Of a stretch of DNA of 64,000 nucleotides, positions 23,163-31,821 are shown piece after piece. Numbering within the stretch: the stretch's first letter is position 1; each line of letters opens with the position of its first letter. A model generated the notes under the pieces. It was not told where the DNA came from. It saw only the letters and a program-made list of their open reading frames with translations, and ran no database searches. The translations under genes were made by a program, and so were the position numbers. The stretch is taken from NCBI RefSeq assembly GCF_013927005.1, contig NZ_CP055930.1:806001-870000 (forward strand). The letters are read 5' to 3'. This DNA comes from Enterobacter sp. RHBSTW-00175. Its GTDB lineage: Bacteria > Pseudomonadota > Gammaproteobacteria > Enterobacterales > Enterobacteriaceae.

Positions 23163-23429
23163 ATGCACACGGCTTTATCAGTACCAGTTTCCCGCTCTGG
23201 CGCGCATTTAACGCCAGTTTCAGCACCACCTCAGGAGCGTTTTTTACGACTCCCTGAAGTGATCCATCAATGCGGCCTTTCCCGTTCCACACTCTACGAT
23301 TTAATCGCCCGAGATGCTTTCCCGGCGCAGGTCTCCCTCGGAGGGAAAAACGTCGCCTGGCTTCAGTCCGAAGTGACCGCATGGATGGCGGAACGCATTG
23401 CTCACCGCAACAGGAAGTGTGACGCATGA
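23163..23429 (+). CDS. vis: Vis-like AlpA-family regulator and excision factor
   Basis: The 88-residue protein has P4 Vis length. After a 25-residue leader it shows the AlpA motif: [20 protein letters not shown], then [16 protein letters not shown] and the helix [16 protein letters not shown]. In P4, Vis represses two promoters and is the excision factor for Int. It is preceded by GAGGTAGCGTT. The stop overlaps the start of a long leader frame at 23426 that I treat as the immunity region. It differs from the AlpA protein at 3656-3862, which belongs to the left island. Confidence 0.9.
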   Translation: MHTALSVPVSRSGAHLTPVSAPPQERFLRLPEVIHQCGLSRSTLYDLIARDAFPAQVSLGGKNVAWLQSEVTAWMAERIAHRNRKCDA

Positions 23430-23782
23430 ATCAGAGTCACTTTCAAAAAGCGCCTTTTCCTGGCTTGCATCTGTTGTGTGTTTCCTGGTACAGTTTTGTT
23501 GCTGTCGCAAAATCGGCAGCCGGGATTTGCAGCCCGTGTAATTCACAGGCGACACAACACGCGCCTTGCGTGTTTTTTTACGTCGTAGCTCAGGCACACC
23601 TATATTTCGGGCTGTGGTGTTTACACCGTGGTTCCAGTCAAATAATGGTGGCTCGAGTGGGGCAGTCTTCGGACTGGCCGGTATTCTGTGAAGCCGGTAC
23701 TGCAAACCCTGTTCGGGTCACCACCAATGAGATTTGCAGCTCCGGTGGTGGCGTTAACCGCTATTCACAGGAGGTTGCCCTA
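23430..23782 (+). promoter_or_regulatory. P4-type immunity leader region
   Basis: A frame is open through here, but the product lacks a ribosome site and is cysteine-rich junk. Instead the stretch has the marks of the P4 immunity leader, where a small RNA (CI) pairs with the nascent transcript to force termination. GATTTGCAGC occurs at 23524-23533 and again at 23731-23740, ATTCACAGG near 23541 and 23764, and a terminator lies between (23556-23580). Exact CI RNA ends cannot be set from sequence. Confidence 0.45.
23556..23580 (+). terminator. Terminator inside the immunity leader
   Basis: AACACGC (23556-23562) pairs with GCGTGTT (23568-23574), followed by T7. It precedes icd, epsilon and alpha, as premature termination requires in P4 immunity. 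Confidence 0.75.
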
Positions 23783-23986
23783 ATGGCTACGACCCTCACC
23801 CCGTTACACCCAAAATTTATCTTTGTGTTTGCCGCCGTTCGTCGTGCAGACCGCAAGCCGCGTATCTGTATGCTCCGCACCGTTGCCGGTGACGAACAGA
23901 CCGCTCGCCGCTCTCTCGTTCGTGACTACGTGCTTTCCCTTGCTGCCCGTCTGCCGTTTACGGAGGTGTGCCATGCATACCAGTGA
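23783..23986 (+). CDS. Icd-like host cell-division inhibitor
   Basis: AGGAGG at 23769-23774 sets the ATG at 23783, giving 67 residues. The core [20 protein letters not shown] followed by [20 protein letters not shown] is the conserved part of proteins named Icd-like host cell division inhibitor in P4-like elements. Databases often extend them upstream through the leader, which I think is wrong here. Overexpressed Icd-type proteins cause filamentation; the target is not visible. Its stop overlaps the start of the epsilon-like gene by 14 bp. Confidence 0.7.
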   Translation: MATTLTPLHPKFIFVFAAVRRADRKPRICMLRTVAGDEQTARRSLVRDYVLSLAARLPFTEVCHAYQ

Positions 23987-24266
23987 TCAGACCATCTCAG
24001 CGCGTCATGATGACCTCAATAGCATCCGTGAGCACCTGAGCCTCGAATCGTTTCATAAACTCAATCGCGCCTGTGAAACCCTGCATTATTTTGGCAGCGA
24101 TTTACGGCGTCATGAAATAAACGGGCTCAGCCAGCTTTATACCCCTCAAATCCTGAGTTACGTACACGAAGATATCAGTCATGTGCTGGAAGAACTCAAA
24201 GCCAAAGGCCTGTGCCGGGATTTCATTGCCCCGTCATCTGTGAACGGAGGTGAACGCCATGTTTGA
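23973..24266 (+). CDS. Epsilon-like helper derepression protein
   Basis: ATG at 23973 is preceded by GGAGGTG. The 97-residue helical protein has the pattern [41 protein letters not shown], and [18 protein letters not shown]. This matches my memory of P4 epsilon (about 95 residues), which binds the P2 repressor C and derepresses the helper. Position after the icd-like gene and before the small orfs agrees. Its stop overlaps the start of the next gene (24259), so the genes are translated as a chain. Confidence 0.7.
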   Translation: MHTSDQTISARHDDLNSIREHLSLESFHKLNRACETLHYFGSDLRRHEINGLSQLYTPQILSYVHEDISHVLEELKAKGLCRDFIAPSSVNGGERHV

Positions 24267-24708
24267 TTTCCCTCAGCCGGGTGAAACATACCGTTGTTCA
24301 GGTTTTCCTGACGTGGTGGTGTCGGGCGTACTGGCCGACGGTATTCCGTGGGATATGCCGTATCGCTGTCCGGGGCTGGTCTGGAATCCCTACCGGCGCA
24401 CCTACACCATCCTCATCCGTATTATCGCTACGGGTGGTATGGCAGAAATTCCGCTCAGTCGTTTTTTGCGGGACTTTACCTGTGAGCGGCCGGACGTATT
24501 TAAGCGCGACCCCGAAAACCGTCATGTCGTTTTACGCGAAATTGCCGCCAACCCGGATTTACAGCAATACCGGGCACGAAATCTCGATATTTATCCGGGC
24601 GATATTTCCCCGGTCAGGCGGCCAGCGCCGGTGGCGCGAAAATGGCGGAACAATGTCGCAACGGAGACAGAAATTAAACCGGATAACAGCTACCGCCATT
24701 ATCTGTAA
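24259..24708 (+). CDS. P4 Orf151-like protein
   Basis: GGAGGTG at 24246-24252 favours the ATG at 24259 over a GTG at 24250, giving 149 residues. The protein begins [20 protein letters not shown] and is rich in Pro, Arg and Tyr, with a C-terminal RRPAPVARKW tail. Length and place match P4 orf151. Its function is not known. No motif beyond this is visible. It overlaps the stop of the epsilon-like gene by eight bases. Confidence 0.7.
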   Translation: MFDFPQPGETYRCSGFPDVVVSGVLADGIPWDMPYRCPGLVWNPYRRTYTILIRIIATGGMAEIPLSRFLRDFTCERPDVFKRDPENRHVVLREIAANPDLQQYRARNLDIYPGDISPVRRPAPVARKWRNNVATETEIKPDNSYRHYL

Positions 24709-24779
24709 TTAAAAACGACACCCAAAAATAAAATGTGCGTATCTGCGCAGGGATACGCACGTGCTCAGGAGACGGAATC

Positions 24780-25040
24780 ATGCCTGTTAATAACCCGGCT
24801 TTAATACAGAAAGAGCGCCTTGCCGCGTTCAGCCAGAATGACCTTGCATGTCAGGAACACATTCGCAACGTCGGCCAGTTCGTCGGCGATATGATGCAGG
24901 AACTGGAGAGTACGACCCTGTGTCGTGACACGATACACCAGACTCAGCTCGCCCCGGTTATTTACCTCATGACGTTACAACTCGACGGTGTGGTCGACCG
25001 CTGCGGTCAGAGCTGGCTGACCGGGGAGGCTGCTGTATGA
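24780..25040 (+). CDS. Small P4-associated protein
   Basis: The start is the ATG at 24780 with CAGGAGACG upstream; an in-frame start at 24735 has none. The 86-residue helical protein reads [20 protein letters not shown] and [20 protein letters not shown]. Similar small proteins occupy this place in many enterobacterial P4-like elements. Function unknown. It overlaps the start of the next gene by four bases (ATGA). Confidence 0.65.
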   Translation: MPVNNPALIQKERLAAFSQNDLACQEHIRNVGQFVGDMMQELESTTLCRDTIHQTQLAPVIYLMTLQLDGVVDRCGQSWLTGEAAV

Positions 25041-25357
25041 AACAGCCGCTCACGCCCGTTCTTCGCGCCGCGCTGTATCGTCGTGCGGTCGCCTGCGCCT
25101 GGCTGAATTTGTGCGCCCGTCAGCACCGCTATCCGCAGCTCACGCTCGATACGCTGGAAACTGCCATGAGTGCCGAGCTGGAGGGCTTTTATCTGCGCCA
25201 GCACGGTGAGGAAAAAGGTCGCCAGATTGCCTGTGCGCTGCTGGAAGATTTAATGGAAGCCGGTCCACTCAAAGCCTCGCCGTCACTGTCCTTTCTCGGG
25301 CTGGTCGTTATGGATGAACTCTGTGCCCGTCACATTACATCGCCGGTTGTGCACTGA
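25037..25357 (+). CDS. P4 Orf106 homologue (DUF5375-like)
   Basis: The 106-residue protein is exactly as long as P4 Orf106 and matches it from memory in [39 protein letters not shown] and [15 protein letters not shown]. The family is annotated DUF5375 and has no known role. It is helical and cytosolic. It lies directly before alpha with a 14-bp gap containing GAGGGAG, so it is probably co-translated with the primase. Confidence 0.85.
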   Translation: MKQPLTPVLRAALYRRAVACAWLNLCARQHRYPQLTLDTLETAMSAELEGFYLRQHGEEKGRQIACALLEDLMEAGPLKASPSLSFLGLVVMDELCARHITSPVVH

Positions 25358-25371
25358 GGGAGAAAATAACG

Positions 25372-27705
25372 ATGAAAATGAACGTAACCGAAACCATAAA
25401 ACAGGCGTGCGGCCACTGGCCACGCATTCTCCCGGCGCTGGGCGTACCGGTCATCAAAAACCGGCATCAGGCGTGTCCGGTGTGCGGCGGATCTGACCGC
25501 TTTCGTTTTGACGATAAAGAGGGGCGCGGGACGTGGTTTTGTAACCAGTGCGGCGCAGGTGACGGGCTTAAGCTGGTCGAAAAGGTGTTCGGCGTGTCGC
25601 CCTCCGAGGCCGCCGGGAAGGTGAACGCCCTGACCGGCAGCCTGCCGCCGGTTGCTGAGGATATTATTGCCGCCGCTGAGGCTGAAACTGACGCCAGCCG
25701 CAAAGCCGCTGCCACGCTTGCCGCAAAGCTTCTGGAGAAAACCCGCCCGGCCACCGGCAGCGCCTACCTGACCCGCAAGGGCTTTCCTGCGCTCGAATGC
25801 CGGACGCTGACCACCACACACAAGACCGGCGGCGTGACCTACCGCGCCGGTGATTTAATCGTGCCGCTGCAGGACGATACCGGCGCACTGGTTAACGTTC
25901 AGCTCATTAATGCTGACGGCCTCAAACGCACCCTGAAAGGCGGAGCAGTAAAAGGAACGTATCACCTTATCGAAGGGAAAAAAGAGGCGGGAAAACGGCT
26001 GTGGATAGCGGAGGGCTATGCGACCGCACTCACCGTGCATCACCTGACCGGTGAAACCGTTATGGTGGCGCTCTCGTCCGTGAACCTTCTTTCTCTGGCA
26101 AGCCTTGCCCGACAGAGGCACCCGGCCTGTCAGATTATCCTCGCCGCCGACCGCGACCTCAGCGGAAACGGCCAGACCAAAGCCGAAACGGCCGCGCAGG
26201 CCTGTGAAGGCACGGCTGCCCTCCCGCCGGTGTTCGGTGACTGGAATGATGCGTTTATGCAGAATGGTGAGGAGGCCACACGTAAGGCGATTTATGGTGC
26301 CATCCGGCCAGCGTCTGAAAGTCCGTTCAGCACCATGAGTGAGGCGGAATTTACCGCCATGAGCACCAGTGAAAAGGCGATGCGGGTGCATGAGCACTAT
26401 GGTGAAGCGCTGGCCGTGGATGCTAACGGCCAGCTCCTGTCCCGCTATGAAGCCGGGATATGGAAAATTATCCCGCCGTCAGATTTTGCGCGCGATGTAG
26501 CCGGGCTGTTCCAGCGTCTGCGCGCCCCGTTCTCGTCGGGGAAAATTGCCTCGGTAGTCGACACCCTGAAACTGATTATTCCCCAGCAGGACGCCCCTGC
26601 ACGGCGGCTGATTGGCTTTCGCAACGGCGTGCTCGATACCCAAAGCGGCTTATTCAGCCCACACAGTAAAACGCACTGGCTGCGCACGCTGTGCGACGTG
26701 GATTTTACCCCGCCGGTGGAGGGGGAAACGCTGGAAACCCACGCGCCGAATTTCTGGCGCTGGCTCGACCGTGCGGCCAGCGGCAATGCTGAAAAACGCG
26801 ATGTTATACTCGCTGCGCTGTTTATGGTGCTGGCTAACCGCTACGACTGGCAGCTCTTTCTCGAAGTGACCGGTCCCGGCGGCAGCGGGAAAAGTATTCT
26901 GGCCGAAATCGCCACCATGCTCGCTGGTGAGGACAACGCCACGTCGGCCACCATCGAAACGCTGGAATCCCCACGGGAACGTGCGGCGCTCATTGGTTTC
27001 TCGCTGATACGCCTGCCTGACCAGGAGAAATGGAGCGGTGACGGTGCAGGGCTTAAGGCTATCACCGGCGGCGATGCCGTGTCGGTCGACCCGAAATACC
27101 GCGATGCCTACTCGACGCATATCCCGGCGGTGATTCTGGCCGTGAACAACAACCCGATGCGCTTTACCGACCGCAGCGGCGGTGTATCGCGTCGCCGGGT
27201 GATCATGCACTTCCCGGAACAGATTGCCCCGGAGGAGCGTGACCCAAAGCTTAAGGATAAAATCGCACGCGAGCTGGCCGTCATCGTGCGCCAGCTCATG
27301 CAAAAATTTAGCGACCCGATGACGGCGCGCACGCTGCTACAGTCTCAGCAGAACTCTGACGAGGCACTCAGTATCAAGCGCGACGCTGATCCAACATTTG
27401 ATTTTTGTGGCTACCTTGAGGCGCTGCCCGAGCCTGACGGGATGTATATGGGGAATGCGAATATTGTCCCGCGTCAGCCGCGTCTGTACCTCTATCACGC
27501 GTATCTGGTTTACATGGAGGCGCACGGCTACAAGAACACGCTCAGCCTGACCATGTTCGGCAAAGGGCTGTCATCGATGCTGAAAGAGTACGGGCTGAAT
27601 TACGGCAAACGGCGAACGAATCAGGGGATGCAGACCAATCTCACGCTCAGGGGCGAAAGCAACGCCGACTGGCTGCCCCGGTGCGACGAAACCTCAGCGA
27701 TATAA
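25372..27705 (+). CDS. P4 alpha: primase, helicase and origin-binding protein
   Basis: The 777-residue protein has P4 alpha length. The N-terminus carries a zinc-binding primase domain (CPVCGGSDRFRF, WFCNQCGAGDG), followed by a Toprim-like catalytic region (IAEGYATALTVHHLTGE) with the Asp pair in ILAADRDLSGNGQ. The second half is a superfamily 3 helicase with Walker A GPGGSGKSILAE, a DQEKW Walker B area and a sensor region AVILAVNNNP. The last 150 residues should bind the TTCACT/GTGAACA iterons found on both sides (22781-22889, 27754-27849). It replicates the satellite without host DnaA. It ends just before a strong terminator. Confidence 0.97.
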   Translation: MKMNVTETIKQACGHWPRILPALGVPVIKNRHQACPVCGGSDRFRFDDKEGRGTWFCNQCGAGDGLKLVEKVFGVSPSEAAGKVNALTGSLPPVAEDIIAAAEAETDASRKAAATLAAKLLEKTRPATGSAYLTRKGFPALECRTLTTTHKTGGVTYRAGDLIVPLQDDTGALVNVQLINADGLKRTLKGGAVKGTYHLIEGKKEAGKRLWIAEGYATALTVHHLTGETVMVALSSVNLLSLASLARQRHPACQIILAADRDLSGNGQTKAETAAQACEGTAALPPVFGDWNDAFMQNGEEATRKAIYGAIRPASESPFSTMSEAEFTAMSTSEKAMRVHEHYGEALAVDANGQLLSRYEAGIWKIIPPSDFARDVAGLFQRLRAPFSSGKIASVVDTLKLIIPQQDAPARRLIGFRNGVLDTQSGLFSPHSKTHWLRTLCDVDFTPPVEGETLETHAPNFWRWLDRAASGNAEKRDVILAALFMVLANRYDWQLFLEVTGPGGSGKSILAEIATMLAGEDNATSATIETLESPRERAALIGFSLIRLPDQEKWSGDGAGLKAITGGDAVSVDPKYRDAYSTHIPAVILAVNNNPMRFTDRSGGVSRRRVIMHFPEQIAPEERDPKLKDKIARELAVIVRQLMQKFSDPMTARTLLQSQQNSDEALSIKRDADPTFDFCGYLEALPEPDGMYMGNANIVPRQPRLYLYHAYLVYMEAHGYKNTLSLTMFGKGLSSMLKEYGLNYGKRRTNQGMQTNLTLRGESNADWLPRCDETSAI

Positions 27706-27712
27706 CCTACCC

Positions 27713-27738
27713 TGACCGGCATCAGCCGGTCTTTTTTT
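27713..27738 (+). terminator. Rho-independent terminator of the alpha operon
   Basis: GACCGGC pairs with GCCGGTC around ATCA and is followed by T7. Confidence 0.9.
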
Positions 27739-27753
27739 ACCTGTAATCCCGGA

Positions 27754-27849
27754 AAGTGAACAGTAAAGTGTTCACTGTTCACGGACTATTCACTACCTAT
27801 CTTATTGAAATATATTGCAATTAATGCCGAGTGAACAGTGTGAACAGTT
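27754..27849. repeat. Second iteron cluster (crr-like)
   Basis: GTGAACAGT near 27756, GTGTTCACTGTTCAC near 27768-27782, TATTCACTA near 27787 and GTGAACAGTGTGAACAGT at 27831-27848. P4 replication needs such a cis replication region in addition to ori, and places it beyond alpha as here. Confidence 0.65.
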
Positions 27850-27931
27850 TTCTGTAAAAAAAGTTTTTTTCTTGATGTGATCTATTCAAAAACAAGTTCG
27901 CTTAATCACAGGAAACATAGCTACAAATCAC

Positions 27932-27959
27932 CATTGGTATACGTTTAGGTATACCAATG
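27932..27959. promoter_or_regulatory. Palindromic arm-type site at the right end
   Basis: CATTGGTATAC-GTTTAG-GTATACCAATG, sharing 22 identical bases with the site upstream of int (17225 onward). Lies 59 bp inside the right attachment core. Confidence 0.65.
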
Positions 27960-28017
27960 AAAGTTGAATTGAAAAATAAACAATAAAAACATAAAGTTGA
28001 GAACATTATTCAGACTC

Positions 28018-28032
28018 CGCCAGCCCACCAAA
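28018..28032. repeat. Right attachment core of the P4-like element
   Basis: CGCCAGCCCACCAAA, identical to 17100-17114. Chromosomal backbone starts to the right. Confidence 0.75.
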
Positions 28033-28076
28033 ATTCTCCATCGGTGATTACCAGAGTCATCCGATGAAGTCCTAAG

Positions 28077-28109
28077 AGCCCGCACGGCACAAGCCCTGCG
28101 GGCTTTTTT
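28077..28109 (+). terminator. Rho-independent terminator beyond the right attachment site
   Basis: AGCCCGC (28077-28083) pairs with GCGGGCT (28098-28104), then T-run. It probably belongs to the RNA or gene that originally formed the attachment site. Confidence 0.8.
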
Positions 28110-28429
28110 GTACCCTTAATTTACCCCGCAAAGTCTGAAGTCAACACATTAAATCCGAACCTTTCAGCCATTCAGAGGAAAATTTCTTCGTCGAAATAGA
28201 TCGATTAACCTGATATTTAGCATGGCATTAAGTAACGAAATTACTACGCGGCAGCCCTACAGGCTTATGTAATGATCAGAACAGTATCAGAACGAATTCC
28301 GCTAAGATGAATCAGTAGGTTATCTCCCTTCGGAACCGAGGGGGAGCTATGCGGGGGAATCGGCGCTTTTAGAAGACAACATAATTTTATGCCAAATAAG
28401 CATAGTGCTGAGAGCATTTTCTAAAAATT
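28110..28429. other. No gene recognised
   Basis: About 320 bp without a credible frame. A weak hairpin with CTCCC...GGGGGAG words lies around 28325-28350. Confidence 0.4.
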
Positions 28430-28972
28430 TTATCTAAAACTCCACTGCACAGTAATAACAAACACCGAGGGTATTATTAAACCAACATCCATACCAAAAT
28501 ATGATGTGAAATTATACTGGAACCCATGATAAATATAAGGTGAGAAACCAACTCCAGTCACTTTTTTAAAATCATGATAAGAACCATGGTCACCACAATC
28601 GCTAAAGGCATCAAAGAAAAACTCACCTACATACCCATATATCCCCTTAAAAACCAGTCCATCGCCAAGATACGCCCAATCTTTTCTGACGCCAGCCGCT
28701 AAGCATCTGTCATTAAAGCTATTATTCATCGTACCAAGAATATAACTATATTCTGATTGTTCTGAAAATTTTCGTTCTACCGATACAAATTTGTTGTCAA
28801 GATGTTCTGTATATTGTCCATGATTATGCGTTAAATGGTAAACATAAGACCCTGTATTTATCGAATAAAGATTTATGTCATCTGCCTGACAAGTGAATGT
28901 CGCGATACATGCCGCCCCGCATAAATAATGACGTATATCTGGTTTGATTTTATTCTCATATTTAGCATTCAT
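28430..28972 (-). CDS. Putative outer-membrane beta-barrel protein
   Basis: The 180-residue protein has a basic N-terminus and a hydrophobic stretch (HYLCGAACIATFTCQA) that may be a poor signal peptide. It then shows alternating aromatic strands (GSYVYHLTHNH, YSYILGTMNN, VFKGIYGYVGEFFFDAF, SPYIYHGFQYNFTSYFGMDVG) and ends ITVQWSFR. The pattern fits a small beta-barrel of PagP or phage-lysogeny type, but I do not recognise a named family. A Cys pair may form a disulfide. It lies just inside the backbone beside the satellite and has lower GC than the genes to its right, so it could be cargo left by an earlier element. Confidence 0.5.
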   Translation of the reverse strand: MNAKYENKIKPDIRHYLCGAACIATFTCQADDINLYSINTGSYVYHLTHNHGQYTEHLDNKFVSVERKFSEQSEYSYILGTMNNSFNDRCLAAGVRKDWAYLGDGLVFKGIYGYVGEFFFDAFSDCGDHGSYHDFKKVTGVGFSPYIYHGFQYNFTSYFGMDVGLIIPSVFVITVQWSFR

Positions 28973-29080
28973 GATTAGGCTCTTAAAGAGAAAACGTTTT
29001 ACATTTCAAAGAACTTTAAAGTCGTTTGTGATAGCAGGTGGATGTAATGTTTTACATCCACCTGCGTGGTGATATACGTT

Positions 29081-31774
29081 TTAGCGTTCTACAACTCTCC
29101 ATCGTTTCGTTAATTGTTTTTCCATTTCAACAATCAAAAACAGAATGAATCCAATACTGAACGTTATAACCCAATACCGGAACGGCAGCGCTTCAGTGCC
29201 AAACAGCATCTGCATGAACGGTGCGTAAATGATAAGAAGCTGTAGCGCTAACAGTACGCCGCTCACGATCCAAATCCCTTTATTCTCCAGCAGGCCTTTA
29301 CTCAATGAGAAGCCGTCATTCACGCGGCAGTTAAGCATGTAGAACCACTGCGCGGTCACCAGGGTTTGCAGCAGCACGGTACGGATAAACTCAGCTGAGT
29401 AACCGCGGGGCTGTAGCCAGGCTTCCAGCACGAAGGCGCTGATGGCAATCAGCAGACCGACAAACACCACGCGCCAGATGGCATAGCCGTCCATGACGTG
29501 GAGATTCGCCTTGCGCGGTGGGCGGGTCATGATGTCCTTCTCGCCTGCTTCAAACGCCAGGCCAAACGACAGTGTTGCCGACGTCGCCATGTTCATCCAC
29601 AGGATCAGGACCGGCGTCAGCGGGATCAGGTTCCCCGCCAGCAGCGCAATAATGATCAGCAGAGCCTGTGCGATGTTACTGGGGATAACGAACAGAATGG
29701 TCTTTTTCAGGTTATCGTAAACCCGCCGTCCCTCATGTACCGCACGGGCAATGGTGGCAAAGTTGTCATCCGTTAACACCATGTCGGCGGCTTCCTTGGT
29801 GACTTCCGTCCCCTTAATCCCCATGGCGATACCCACGTCCGCCCGCTTGAGCGCCGGGGCATCATTGACGCCATCCCCGGTCATGCCCACCACTTCCTGT
29901 TTACTTTGCAGGGCCTGCACAAGGCGGAATTTATCCTCCGGGCTGGTTCGGGCAAAAATATCGTACTGCTGCGCGGCGTCGCTCAGCTGACGATCGTCCA
30001 TCGCCTCCAGCTCACGTCCAGTGATGGCGCTAGCGGCGTTACCAATCCCCAACATTTGCCCAATACTCATTGCCGTTTGCGGGTGGTCGCCGGTGATCAT
30101 CTTCACGCGGATCCCCGCCTGCAGGCAGTCGGCAATGGCGGTAATGGCCTCCGGACGCGGCGGATCCATCATTCCGGCAACCCCAAGCAGGATCACCCCA
30201 TCCTGCAAATCCGGGTGATCCAGCTCTCGTTGACCGTCGCGGGCGGGTTTCCAGGCCGCAGCCACCATGCGCAGCCCCTCACGGGCATACTCTTCAATCT
30301 TCCCTTCCCAGTAAGGAAGATCAAACGGCTGCAGTCCGTCATTCGTCTGCTGGAACTGACAGAGGCGGAACAGGACGTCCGGCGCGCCGGTAATCAGAAT
30401 CACCTCTTCATCGCCAAGACGGTACAACGTGGACATGTATTTATACTGCGAATCAAACGGGATTTTACTGCGCATTTCGGTATCGAGCGGTGGAATCGGG
30501 ATTTTCGCCGCCAGCACCTTCAGCGCGCCCTCGGTCGGCCCCCCGGTGATTTTCCACAGCCCCTGCTCGTCTTTGATCAACTGACTGTCGTTACAGAGGT
30601 CAATGGTGCGCAGATAGCGTTCCAGTAACGACCCCTGCGTTACGCTGACGGGCGTCGGGTCATCAACGGGGTGAATATTCCCCACCGGTTCGTAACTGTC
30701 GCCCTCCACGCGATAAGTTGTGTCAGCGGTAATCACCGCTTTGACCGTCATTTCATTCATGGTCAGGGTGCCGGTTTTATCCGAGCAGATGACCGTCATC
30801 GCGCCCAGTGTTTCCACCGTAGGCAGCTTACGAATGATGGCCTTGCGACGCGCCATGGCCTGTACGCCGAGAGAAAGAATAATGGAAATGATGGCCGGCA
30901 GGCCTTCCGGCACCGCGGCAACGGCGAGGCTGATGAGCGACAGCACCAGCTCGGAAACCGGCATATCCCGGAACAGAAGACTGAAGACAAACAGCGCCAC
31001 CATCATCACCAGGATAGTGATGAAGATGGTCTTACCGAGCTTATCCATCTGCACCATCAGCGGCGTACGGTGTTTTTCGATATCGGACATCATCTGGTTG
31101 ATATGGCCAAGCTCGGTTTCGCCCCCGGTTGCCACCACCACGCCTTTCCCGCCGCCGGAGCTTACGGTGGTGCCGGAATAGAGCAAGTTATACCGGTCAC
31201 CTAAAGGCAGTTCCCCGCTTAACGCATCGCTGTTTTTCTCAACAACGGTGGATTCGCCGGTCAAAATGGCCTCCTCCACGCGAAGGTTATGCGCTTCAAT
31301 CACACGCAAATCCGCAGGAATACGATCCCCGGCGCGGATCACTACGATGTCGCCCGGGACCAACGCCGTGGTGGGGATCGTTTCATGATTACCTTGTCGC
31401 ACCACCACGGCTTCGCTGGAGAGCATATTGCGAATACTTTGCAGCGATTTTTCTGCATTGCTCTCCTGAATATGGCCAATCAGCGCGTTAATGATGGCCA
31501 CCCCGAGGATGACAAACATATCTACCCACTGGCCCATAAAGAGCTTGAGTAGCGCAGCCACCAGCAGAACGTAAATCAGCACATCGTTAAAATGGGCCAG
31601 GAAGCGCAGCCATGCGGGCTTGCCCTTTTTCTGCGGTAACGCATTCTCACCATACTGCTGGAGTCGGGCCGATGCCTCAGTGCTGCTCAGCCCCTCCGCG
31701 GTGGAGTTGATATTCGCCAGGGTGTCGTCAACAGTTTGTTGATAATAAGGACGTTCAGGTTTTCCTGTTTTCAT
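29081..31774 (-). CDS. P2-type cation-transporting ATPase
   Basis: The 897-residue protein has the full P-type plan: actuator motif TGES, M4 motif PEGLPA, phosphorylation site DKTGTLT (about residue 330), nucleotide-binding domain, hinge TGDGVNDAPAL and ten predicted membrane helices. It is closest in layout to the SERCA/PMR1-like P2A group. Two Ca-site residues of SERCA are changed: M5 reads PSNIAQA where SERCA has SSNVGEV (Glu to Gln), and M6 reads NMATSAT where SERCA has NLVTDGL (Asp to Ser). I therefore do not call it a Ca pump; a monovalent or other cation is possible. Its stop is followed by the outer-membrane gene, and the UspF-like gene lies 47 bp upstream. Confidence 0.85.
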   Translation of the reverse strand: MKTGKPERPYYQQTVDDTLANINSTAEGLSSTEASARLQQYGENALPQKKGKPAWLRFLAHFNDVLIYVLLVAALLKLFMGQWVDMFVILGVAIINALIGHIQESNAEKSLQSIRNMLSSEAVVVRQGNHETIPTTALVPGDIVVIRAGDRIPADLRVIEAHNLRVEEAILTGESTVVEKNSDALSGELPLGDRYNLLYSGTTVSSGGGKGVVVATGGETELGHINQMMSDIEKHRTPLMVQMDKLGKTIFITILVMMVALFVFSLLFRDMPVSELVLSLISLAVAAVPEGLPAIISIILSLGVQAMARRKAIIRKLPTVETLGAMTVICSDKTGTLTMNEMTVKAVITADTTYRVEGDSYEPVGNIHPVDDPTPVSVTQGSLLERYLRTIDLCNDSQLIKDEQGLWKITGGPTEGALKVLAAKIPIPPLDTEMRSKIPFDSQYKYMSTLYRLGDEEVILITGAPDVLFRLCQFQQTNDGLQPFDLPYWEGKIEEYAREGLRMVAAAWKPARDGQRELDHPDLQDGVILLGVAGMMDPPRPEAITAIADCLQAGIRVKMITGDHPQTAMSIGQMLGIGNAASAITGRELEAMDDRQLSDAAQQYDIFARTSPEDKFRLVQALQSKQEVVGMTGDGVNDAPALKRADVGIAMGIKGTEVTKEAADMVLTDDNFATIARAVHEGRRVYDNLKKTILFVIPSNIAQALLIIIALLAGNLIPLTPVLILWMNMATSATLSFGLAFEAGEKDIMTRPPRKANLHVMDGYAIWRVVFVGLLIAISAFVLEAWLQPRGYSAEFIRTVLLQTLVTAQWFYMLNCRVNDGFSLSKGLLENKGIWIVSGVLLALQLLIIYAPFMQMLFGTEALPFRYWVITFSIGFILFLIVEMEKQLTKRWRVVER

Positions 31775-31821
31775 CGTTCCTTCCTCAGGTTCTTTTCAGA
31801 AATCACCTTGCTTTCATGTCA

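Larger units (their letters stand above)
17100..28032. mobile_element. P4-like satellite prophage carrying Pycsar
   Basis: A 10.9-kb element bounded by the 15-bp direct repeat CGCCAGCCCACCAAA (17100-17114 and 28018-28032). It has the gene order of phage P4: int, cargo, cos, psu, delta, sid in one half; vis, immunity leader, icd-like, epsilon, small orfs and alpha in the other. Protein lengths match P4 closely from memory (Sid 244, Vis 88, Orf106 106, alpha 777). It depends on a P2-like helper for capsid and tail proteins. P4 gop, beta and cII between int and cos are replaced by the Pycsar pair. All core genes look intact, so it may be mobilisable. Confidence 0.9.

Noticed and set aside
23426..23986. 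Full-length 186-residue Icd-like protein
   Set aside because: The strong ribosome site and conserved part start at 23783; the upstream part looks like immunity leader RNA.
30671..31204. Long plus-strand frames opposite the cation ATPase gene
   Set aside because: Mirror frames of a GC-rich gene; histidine-rich products with no homology.
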